From: Flavisolibacter sp.
Lineage (GTDB): Bacteria > Bacteroidota > Bacteroidia > Chitinophagales > Chitinophagaceae
Direction: 5' to 3'
Assembly: GCA_017745135.1 (NCBI GenBank)
Contig: JAGIAB010000008.1
Location: 1-25,429, forward strand
Length of the DNA: 25,429 nucleotides
Shown here: piece after piece, positions 1 to 5,823 of the stretch
How the letters are laid out: the number at the start of each line of letters is the position of its first letter
Position numbering within the stretch: the first letter of the stretch is position 1
Translations under genes and position numbers: made by a program
The notes under the pieces: model-generated
Databases searched by the model: none
What the model was told of the DNA's origin: nothing
The model's input: only the letters and a program-made list of their open reading frames with translations

Positions 1-12
1 GCCCATCCCGAC

Positions 13-27
13 CTTCCCGGTGGGAAG
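13..27. repeat. GC-rich palindrome at window edge
   Basis: CTTCCC, loop GGT, GGGAAG: a perfect 6-bp stem with a 3-base loop. The form is the same as the larger palindrome inside nadE at 6754-6770 (7-bp stem, loop GGT), so the two probably belong to one class of dispersed palindromic element. No gene can be assigned to the first 100 bases. Confidence 0.45.
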
Positions 28-100
28 ACCATCCATTCACAGCCCTTGCTTGTACAACTATTCCTACTGATATCAATAATTCATTTATTCGTCGGTCGTA

Positions 101-175
101 AAGGTTCAGCTCCTGAGGAGCTGCATTTATTGGTGGATTCTTTTCTACCAAGGCTCGCTCCTAAGGAGCTATAAG
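101..175. repeat. Composite palindromic repeat, three hairpins in tandem
   Basis: Three small hairpins lie side by side: CAGCTCCT-G-AGGAGCTG at 107-123 (8-bp stem), TTGGTGGA/TCTACCAA at 130-151 (one mismatch, 6-base loop), and GCTCCT-A-AGGAGC at 157-169. The outer two share the core GCTCCTnAGGAGC. I recall similar elements scattered between genes in Bacteroidota genomes, but copy number here cannot be judged from one window. Confidence 0.55.
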
Positions 176-416
176 AACATAACATTGGTAAATGCTTATT
201 TCTGTGATGACACTTGCATAATGCTGCATAGAATTACCGAATGCAGAAGTGAGTGACACAAGGGAAGCGGAATAGTAGCAATGAAGCTCACTACATAATC
301 ATCAATCTTTTTTAAGAACTCATTCAAATAAAGTAGCTGCCTCTGACTTCCGATTTCCGACTTCGGACCTCCTACCTCTGACCTCGTTCTTAAAAAAACT
401 ATCAAATAAAAAACCT
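176..416. other. Non-coding stretch with a 7-base-period array inside inverted repeats
   Basis: No credible gene. Six degenerate 7-base units (consensus near CCGACYT) run from 343 to 385. They are enclosed by a perfect 12-bp inverted repeat, TTTTTTAAGAAC at 308-319 and GTTCTTAAAAAA at 386-397. The whole lies just past the rsgA stop codon, so it is transcribed if the moxR-rsgA transcript reads through; the long AT-rich stem could act as a weak terminator or 3' end stabiliser. A minus-strand open frame of 69 codons across it has no recognisable product and is made of the repeat, so I do not call it a gene. Confidence 0.6.
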
Positions 417-456
417 CTACGACCTAAGTCTCCCCTTCAGGGGGACAGGGGGAATG
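417..456 (-). repeat. Palindromic element forming the 3' end of rsgA
   Basis: The plus strand reads TCCCC-TTCAG-GGGGA at about 431-446, followed by a second C/G-rich run, ACAGGGGGA. This type of CCCCTGAAGGGG palindrome is, as I recall, widely dispersed in Bacteroidota. Here it replaces the natural C-terminal end of RsgA. Exact element limits are a guess. Confidence 0.5.
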
Positions 457-1361
457 GACTCCAATATATTGACATAACTAACATACCTGTCTTCGTCAAC
501 CTCTCCATCAATCACTGCCTGTTTTACCGCACACCCGGGTTCATTGAAGTGAAGGCAATTGTTAAACTGGCAATCGTTCAACCGTTCTTTCATTTCGGGA
601 AAATATCCTGACAACTCCTGCCTTTCGATGTTGACCAAACCAAATTCTTTCATGCCTGGCGTATCAATGATTTTTCCACCAAAAGGCAGCTCATACATTT
701 CGGCAAAAGTGGTGGTATGCTGGCCTTTGCCACTCCATCCGCTTACATCCTGCGTTTTAATTTGAGTATGTGGAATAATGGCATTGATAAATGTGGATTT
801 TCCTACTCCGCTGTGACCGCTTACGAGAGTGATTTTATCCTTTAATAAATCCTTAGTGCCTTCTACGTTTTTGTCATTCTTTAAACTAACTCCGACTACT
901 TTATAACCGACCTCCTCATACACTTCCTTCAACTGTTCAAACTTTGCCTGATCTTTCTCTTTGTGTAAATCAATTTTATTAAACAAAATGACAGCAGGAA
1001 CATGGTACATTTCACAAGCAACCAAAAACCGATCAATGAAACCCTGGGAAGTGCGTGGCTCTTTGAGTGTGGCAATTAATAAGGATTGGTCAATATTGGC
1101 GGCCACAATATGCTGCTGGCTTTTTATCCTCGGCGATTGACGATTGATATGGTTTTTTCTATCGTGAATTTTTGTGATGGTAACTGTTTGCTCATTTTCA
1201 TTCTCCAATTCAAAATCTACAATATCGCCAACGGCAATGGGATTGGTAGACGTAATATCGTCAAGCTTGAAAACACCTTTCATGCGGGCATTCCACAGTT
1301 TGCCCCACTCATCTTTCACATTATACCAACTGCCTGTAGATTTATAAACGACTCCCTGCAT
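417..1361 (-). CDS. rsgA: Ribosome small-subunit-dependent GTPase RsgA
   Basis: A circularly permuted GTPase that acts late in 30S subunit maturation in the cytoplasm. Of 314 residues, about 1-70 form the OB-fold. The GTPase motifs appear in the permuted order typical of the YlqF/YawG family: NKID (128-131, G4) first, then the P-loop GHSGVGKST (182-190, G1), then DTPG (233-236, G3). A zinc site follows with C264, C269, H271 and C277. The ATG at 1361 is one base past the stop of the upstream batA-like gene, so it is the last gene of the moxR operon, an unusual partner for RsgA. The last dozen residues (from about 303) are Pro/Lys/Arg-rich and are encoded by a palindromic repeat element that also supplies the stop codon. 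Confidence 0.95.
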   Translation of the reverse strand: MQGVVYKSTGSWYNVKDEWGKLWNARMKGVFKLDDITSTNPIAVGDIVDFELENENEQTVTITKIHDRKNHINRQSPRIKSQQHIVAANIDQSLLIATLKEPRTSQGFIDRFLVACEMYHVPAVILFNKIDLHKEKDQAKFEQLKEVYEEVGYKVVGVSLKNDKNVEGTKDLLKDKITLVSGHSGVGKSTFINAIIPHTQIKTQDVSGWSGKGQHTTTFAEMYELPFGGKIIDTPGMKEFGLVNIERQELSGYFPEMKERLNDCQFNNCLHFNEPGCAVKQAVIDGEVDEDRYVSYVNILESIPPVPLKGRLRS

Positions 1362-1362
1362 G

Positions 1363-2355
1363 TTATGGAAAAGTTCGTAAAGAAGTATACCTCAAAATTA
1401 GGTCGAGTAAGAGAAAGAACAGCGCAGCCATAATGAGCCAGACATATTCTTCCGAAAATTTGGTTTTCGTCACCACTTCAATATCTGATTTTTCAAGGCG
1501 GTCGATTTGCCTGTAAATTTCCTGCAGGCTTTCTTTGTCAGTAGCTCTGAAATAAGCCCCTCCTGTTTGTGCTGCAATCCGCTTCAGCAAATTTTCATCG
1601 AGGAAGCTGGCAATTTTGTTTCCTCTTTCCTCAACCGTTTTTGTACCCAAAGCACCCAAACCGATTGTGTACACTTTTACTCCTTTTGCCTTGGCTATTT
1701 CCAAAGCAGTGTAAGGGTCAATCACTCTTGTTTCTGGTGGCTGTTCGTTTCCATCCGTTAGTAGTATGATAATTTTACTTTTTGCTTTGCTTGATGATAA
1801 GCGTTGAATGGAAGTTGCCAGGCCTTCACCAATCACCGTTCCATCGATGAGCATCCCGCTTCGTAAACTCCGTATTTGATCTACCAGGCCATCATGGTCG
1901 GTTGACAAAGGAAATTGCGTATAGCTTTCGCCGGAAAAAATCACGAGACCAATATTATCAATTGGTCTTTTGCGCACAAACTCTTCCGCCATCTGCTTCG
2001 ACACCTCCAGGCGGTTAGGAACAAAATCGTTTGACAACATGCTACCACTGATATCCATGCACAAAACAATATCAATCCCCTGGCCTTTGGTTTTGCTGGT
2101 TACATTTCGAACCTGTGGACGTGCCAGTGCCAATATTACACAACCAATGGCCAGCAACCGCAACCAAAAAGGCAAATGAATGAAACTGTTTCTTACAGTA
2201 CGAATGGAGAACACGTTGGCGCTGGTAACTTTAAAAGACGATTTCCTCCACGTTGCTGTTCGATAATAGTACCATGCAATTACAGGCAGGGCCAACAGAA
2301 AGGGCAATACCCATTGGTTTTTGAATTCGATATGTCGAAACCAGTCATACAGCAT
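1363..2355 (-). CDS. BatA-like von Willebrand factor A membrane protein
   Basis: Inner-membrane protein of the Bat (Bacteroides aerotolerance) type, 330 residues. Two hydrophobic segments at about 15-31 and 63-79 precede a periplasm- or cytoplasm-exposed VWA domain (about 95-290) and a final helix at about 305-325. The metal-ion-dependent adhesion site is intact: DISGSM at 101-106 gives the DxSxS triad, with LLTDG further on as the distal Asp. Such proteins bind partners through a Mg2+ in the VWA domain and work with MoxR AAA ATPases; the substrate in this group is not known. Its start overlaps the stop of the preceding gene by one base (TAATG), implying translational coupling. The name BatA rests on domain layout and operon order. 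Confidence 0.85.
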   Translation of the reverse strand: MLYDWFRHIEFKNQWVLPFLLALPVIAWYYYRTATWRKSSFKVTSANVFSIRTVRNSFIHLPFWLRLLAIGCVILALARPQVRNVTSKTKGQGIDIVLCMDISGSMLSNDFVPNRLEVSKQMAEEFVRKRPIDNIGLVIFSGESYTQFPLSTDHDGLVDQIRSLRSGMLIDGTVIGEGLATSIQRLSSSKAKSKIIILLTDGNEQPPETRVIDPYTALEIAKAKGVKVYTIGLGALGTKTVEERGNKIASFLDENLLKRIAAQTGGAYFRATDKESLQEIYRQIDRLEKSDIEVVTKTKFSEEYVWLIMAALFFLLLDLILRYTSLRTFP

Positions 2356-2395
2356 TAAAGATTCGAAGTTTGAGGTTTAGGATTTGGAATGTGAG
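2354..2395. repeat. Degenerate 7-base-period array across a stop/start junction
   Basis: Read on the plus strand in steps of seven from 2361: ATTCGAA, GTTTGAG, GTTTAGG, ATTTGGA, with flanking units ATTAAAG and ATGTGAG less well kept. The array encodes the Pro/Asn/Gln/Ser-rich tail of the BatD-like protein, its stop codon, and touches the start codon of the next gene. A 7-base unit is not a multiple of 3, so the peptide has no simple repeat. Confidence 0.55.
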
Positions 2396-3248
2396 CATTT
2401 TCTATGGCAACAATACTTTCTCTTATTGATTCCGCGGAATTTCTTCTTTCCCCGGATGAAGATTGATATTTAGCATATTTCACAAAATCGCTGAGAAGTA
2501 AAGTTTGCACGAGTTGTTGATATTGATCTTTATCCATGTTTAGTTTCTCAATCTGAGTGGAAAGATCATCAGTAGTTTTGGAAAAGGAATAAATGTTCTT
2601 TCGTTTGTGCAGGTACTCCCGGAAAATCTGAACTAGTTCCGTATAAAATATTTTCCCATCAGCATCTGTTCTTTTTTGCAAAGCATCCAGCTTTTTTAAT
2701 GCACGTTTGTAAGCGCCTTCGTCCGAAACAAATTCTCCTTTCGCTTTCGGCTTTCCTTTTGGAAAAAAGAGCAGGAATAAAAGAATCAAGACCAAAAGCC
2801 CAATCAAATACCAGTACCAGGTGGACTCAATGGGTCGTTTCACGTCCAGTATGTCGTGAATATCGTGATAAGGTTTTGTGGTATCAAATGGATGCGGTGA
2901 ATAGGCCACATCAATCATCAACGGCTTTGTTTGGTACGCTCCTAAAACAAAAGGTGCTATATGAATTTTTCCAGAATCCCAACTGGTTAATGTCAGGTTT
3001 TGAAGAAGCGCAACGCCATCACTAAAATTGGATGTATCAATTTCAGATTTATCTAAAATTTCGAACCGCAGAACAGAGTCCACTTCAAAAAAATCCAGTG
3101 GTTCGCCCTTGTTAAAGTTTGCCTGAAGGCGAAGATGGAACGGTTCTCCAATTAAAATTTTTTGTTTATCGGCAGTGACCGTAACTTTTTGTGCTGTTAC
3201 TGAAAGAGTAGCGAATGATATGAACAATAAAAAAATAAAGCCTTTCAT
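2355..3248 (-). CDS. BatD-like exported protein with one membrane helix
   Basis: A 297-residue protein of the bat operon. Residues 1-19 form a Sec signal peptide ending TLSVTAQ. A mainly beta periplasmic part (about 20-140) follows, whose start (VTADKQKILIGEPFHLRL) resembles the beta-sandwich repeats of BatD/oxygen-tolerance proteins. One helix at about 144-162 leads to a charged cytoplasmic tail of about 130 residues. This layout, and its position between a DUF58 and a VWA protein, suggest the BatD or DUF4381 role: a membrane subunit assisting the MoxR/VWA complex. Both its start and its stop overlap the neighbouring genes by one base. The last 11 or so residues come from a 7-base repeat array. 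Family assignment is by context; the sequence itself is poorly conserved. Confidence 0.7.
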   Translation of the reverse strand: MKGFIFLLFISFATLSVTAQKVTVTADKQKILIGEPFHLRLQANFNKGEPLDFFEVDSVLRFEILDKSEIDTSNFSDGVALLQNLTLTSWDSGKIHIAPFVLGAYQTKPLMIDVAYSPHPFDTTKPYHDIHDILDVKRPIESTWYWYLIGLLVLILLFLLFFPKGKPKAKGEFVSDEGAYKRALKKLDALQKRTDADGKIFYTELVQIFREYLHKRKNIYSFSKTTDDLSTQIEKLNMDKDQYQQLVQTLLLSDFVKYAKYQSSSGERRNSAESIRESIVAIENAHIPNPKPQTSNL

Positions 3249-4120
3249 TATTTATTCCTGCTGATAAAAAATCGTTGTAACACTTTTACATAATCCTCAT
3301 CTGTACGAACGTGCAGCAAACTACAACCAGCCCGCTTAAACGTTTCAATACAATAATCCGTTATCCTGAAAAATTCCTTTTCGTATTCATAGCGAACGAA
3401 CGAGCTGTTGGTATCAATCCATTTTTGCTCGCCGGTTTCAAAATCTTCAATACGAAGCATTCCTACTTTAGGTAAAGTCTTGTCCATTTTATCATACAAC
3501 TTCACTCCTACCACATCATGTTTGTTGCCGGAAATACGAAGTGCATCCTGGTAATTGGCATCAATAAAATCGCTTAAGATAAATGCAATGCTTTGTTGCC
3601 GTGTAGTGTTATTGAAGTATTTGAGTGCTGCACTTAACTGTGTAGTACTGCTTTTAGGTTCTGATGAAAGAAGCTCCCTGACAACATAAAGTGCATGCTG
3701 CTTTCCTTTTTTGGGTGGAATATATTTTTCGATCTTGTCGCTGTATAAAATCACTCCCACCTTATCACCGTTGTTCACGGCTGAAAAAGCAATGACCGCT
3801 GCAATTTCTGTAGCAATATCTCTTTTGGTACCATTAATTGTTCCGAATAAAGAACTCGCACTTACATCAATCAAAAGCATTACGGTCAGCTCTCTCTCTT
3901 CCTCAAATACTTTACTGAACGGATGTCCAAACCTTGCCGATACATTCCAGTCGATAAAACGAATATCATCACCTGCGGCATACTCACGCACTTCCTTGAA
4001 GGACATTCCCTTTCCTTTGAAGGCACTATGGTATTCACCCGTAAAAAGATCTGTTGCAAGCTTCTTGCTTTTGATCTCGAGTATCCGAACCTTTTTTATT
4101 ATGTCGGCGGTAGTGAGCAT
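3248..4120 (-). CDS. DUF58 domain protein
   Basis: A cytoplasmic protein of 290 residues with the DUF58 hallmark REYAAGDDIRFIDW (45-58) followed by an AR pair at 62-63, and a VWA-like fold after it. The metal site is partly kept: LLIDVSASS at 82-90 has the DxSxS pattern. DUF58 proteins are standard partners of MoxR AAA ATPases, and the gene directly follows moxR here, so it is probably a component or client adaptor of that complex. The stop overlaps the start of the next gene by one base (TAATG). The 93-base gap to moxR is filled by a 9-base-period inverted array. Confidence 0.9.
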   Translation of the reverse strand: MLTTADIIKKVRILEIKSKKLATDLFTGEYHSAFKGKGMSFKEVREYAAGDDIRFIDWNVSARFGHPFSKVFEEERELTVMLLIDVSASSLFGTINGTKRDIATEIAAVIAFSAVNNGDKVGVILYSDKIEKYIPPKKGKQHALYVVRELLSSEPKSSTTQLSAALKYFNNTTRQQSIAFILSDFIDANYQDALRISGNKHDVVGVKLYDKMDKTLPKVGMLRIEDFETGEQKWIDTNSSFVRYEYEKEFFRITDYCIETFKRAGCSLLHVRTDEDYVKVLQRFFISRNK

Positions 4121-4126
4121 GCTAAA

Positions 4127-4210
4127 GTTTAAAAAGTTCCAAAAGTTTAAAAGGTTTCAGAGGTTGTCAAATACTTATTGAACTTTTCAAACCCCTTAAA
4201 CCTTTTGAAC
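4127..4210. repeat. Two facing 9-base-period arrays forming an inverted repeat
   Basis: Left array 4127-4166: units GTTTAAAAA, GTTCCAAAA, then two more beginning GTTT. Right array 4175-4210 carries the same kind of unit on the other strand (GTTCAAAAG, GTTTAAGGG and two more). Only eight bases separate them, so the transcript between moxR and the DUF58 gene could fold into one long imperfect hairpin. The right array ends four bases before the moxR stop codon. Confidence 0.65.
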
Positions 4211-4213
4211 TTC

Positions 4214-5215
4214 TTAAGGCAAATCAATTTTCTGAAGTATCTGATCAATAACATCTGTGATGACAATATTCTCCGCCTCGGCTTCATAAGTCAATCCAAT
4301 ACGATGGCGCAAAACATCATTGCAAATGCTTCTCACATCTTCAGGAATCACATATCCCCTCTTATTTAAGAACGCTACTGCTTTTGAGGCAATGGCAAGG
4401 TTGATACTTCCACGAGGTGAAGAGCCATAGGAGATCAATGGCTTCAAATTATCCAAACCATATTGCGATGGAGTGCGGGTAGCAAAAACAATATCCAGTA
4501 TATACTGTTCTACCTTTTCATCCATGTAAATATTCCGCACCATTTGGCGTGCATTGATAATTTCCTGGACCGAAACCACCTGGTTCACCGGGGGTGTGGT
4601 TATTCCCTGCACATTTTGACGAATAATGATTTGCTCTTCGCTTCTTGAAGGATAGCCTACCACCACCTTCATAATAAAGCGGTCAACCTGAGCTTCGGGT
4701 AATGGATAAGTTCCTTCTTGCTCCAATGGGTTTTGCGTAGCAAGAACCAGGAAAGGCTCATCTAATTTGTAAGTTGTATCTCCGATAGTAACCTGTCTTT
4801 CCTGCATAGCTTCCAGCAAGGCGCTTTGCACTTTTGCAGGAGCCCTGTTGATTTCATCTGCCAAAATAAAATTGGCGAAGATGGGACCCTTGCGTACCAC
4901 AAATTCATTTTTCTGCTGATTATAGATCAAAGTACCGATAACGTCAGCAGGTAACAAATCCGGAGTAAATTGTATGCGACTGAATTTTGCCTGGATAGCC
5001 TGGGAAAGAGATTTAATGGTTAATGTTTTTGCCAAACCGGGAACACCTTCCAGTAAAACGTGACCATTACTTAAAAGCCCGATCAGCAAACGGTCAAGCA
5101 TATAATTTTGACCGACAATAATTTTTCCTACTTCATTGCGAATGTTATCAATAAACCGTCCTGTATAACCAATCTTTTCATTGAGCTGTCGAATATCTTC
5201 TGATGTTCTGAACAT
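4214..5215 (-). CDS. MoxR-family AAA+ ATPase
   Basis: A cytoplasmic AAA+ ATPase, 333 residues, the usual MoxR length. Walker A is GVPGLAKT (57-64), Walker B ILADEINRAP (117-126), sensor 1 LATQNP (158-163), followed by the conserved EAQVDRF. The C-terminal lid domain follows. MoxR proteins remodel or activate partner proteins with VWA domains, here the three genes downstream. It is the first gene of a five-gene co-directional set ending with rsgA. A good -7 box (TAGCTTTG) lies 54 bases upstream of the start codon. The ATG at 5215 fits the normal N-terminus of the family. Confidence 0.93.
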   Translation of the reverse strand: MFRTSEDIRQLNEKIGYTGRFIDNIRNEVGKIIVGQNYMLDRLLIGLLSNGHVLLEGVPGLAKTLTIKSLSQAIQAKFSRIQFTPDLLPADVIGTLIYNQQKNEFVVRKGPIFANFILADEINRAPAKVQSALLEAMQERQVTIGDTTYKLDEPFLVLATQNPLEQEGTYPLPEAQVDRFIMKVVVGYPSRSEEQIIIRQNVQGITTPPVNQVVSVQEIINARQMVRNIYMDEKVEQYILDIVFATRTPSQYGLDNLKPLISYGSSPRGSINLAIASKAVAFLNKRGYVIPEDVRSICNDVLRHRIGLTYEAEAENIVITDVIDQILQKIDLP

Positions 5216-5268
5216 AGTTGAGGTTTAGGTGCTAAAAATACTGCTGTGCAATAGCAAAGATTCTGCCG

Positions 5269-5276
5269 CAAAGCTA
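5269..5276 (-). promoter_or_regulatory. Candidate -7 box for the moxR operon
   Basis: On the minus strand the sequence reads TAGCTTTGCGGC, a perfect match to the Bacteroidota -7 consensus TAnnTTTG. The expected transcript start is near 5262, giving a leader of about 47 bases. I see no clear -33 TTTG at the usual spacing. The same TAGCTTTGCGGC precedes gpmI. Confidence 0.6.
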
Positions 5277-5358
5277 AAATTCCGTTTTTTAACCATTTGG
5301 CCTGAAAAATGCATGTAATTTTTACCTGGCATAACTTAAAAACACCAAAAATTTACTT

Positions 5359-5823
5359 ATGAAATATACTTTTCTGCTCATAGGCATTTGTTTTTCCATT
5401 CTATCCTGTAAAAAAGATTCCAGTTCTTCTAACAATAACCTGGATACGAACACACAATTATTAACAAGCGCCGACTGGAAATATGACGCCGGTGGAATTG
5501 GTGATGCCAACGGAAATATTCTTTTTGACTTTACCAACAGTATCCCAACCTGCTCACTCGACAATACAGCCCGGTTTAAATCAGATGGCACCGGAACTAT
5601 TTATGAAAATGCCAGTGTTTGCCAGAACGCTGCTCAATCGACAGACTTCACCTGGAATTTTGCTTCGAACCAAACCGTTTTAAATGTTTCCTCCGGTGCA
5701 TTTGCCGGAATTGGAGGAAACTTTAAAATTAAAACCTTATCAAGCACACAAATGATTTTACTTAAAGACACCACGGCAACAGGTCTCGGCCCCGTAACAG
5801 CAGTGATCAAACTGAAACATTGA
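5359..5823 (+). CDS. Small secreted lipoprotein, lipocalin-like
   Basis: A 154-residue lipoprotein with signal residues 1-16 and lipobox cysteine C17 (ILSCKK). A Ser/Asn-rich linker (about 21-30) is followed by a beta-rich domain with the pattern of the small lipocalin-like proteins common in Bacteroidota: an opening W in SADWKYDAGG, then TARFKSDGTGTIY, a central W, and an ending that runs through ILLKDTT to AVIKLKH. No catalytic residues are evident and the ligand is unknown. It stands alone, divergent from moxR. Its stop TGA lies directly against the nadE stop on the other strand, so the two genes share the palindrome TGATCA at 5821-5826. Confidence 0.75.
   Translation: MKYTFLLIGICFSILSCKKDSSSSNNNLDTNTQLLTSADWKYDAGGIGDANGNILFDFTNSIPTCSLDNTARFKSDGTGTIYENASVCQNAAQSTDFTWNFASNQTVLNVSSGAFAGIGGNFKIKTLSSTQMILLKDTTATGLGPVTAVIKLKH

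Noticed and set aside
343..385. CRISPR array
   Set aside because: Units of 7 bases with no spacers; same reasoning for the 9-base arrays. No cas genes nearby.
196..405. Minus-strand open frame of 69 codons downstream of rsgA
   Set aside because: It runs through the 7-base array and inverted repeats, has no recognisable motif and no plausible start signal.
1086..1433. 115-codon plus-strand frame opposite rsgA
   Set aside because: Fully antisense to the conserved N-terminal half of RsgA.
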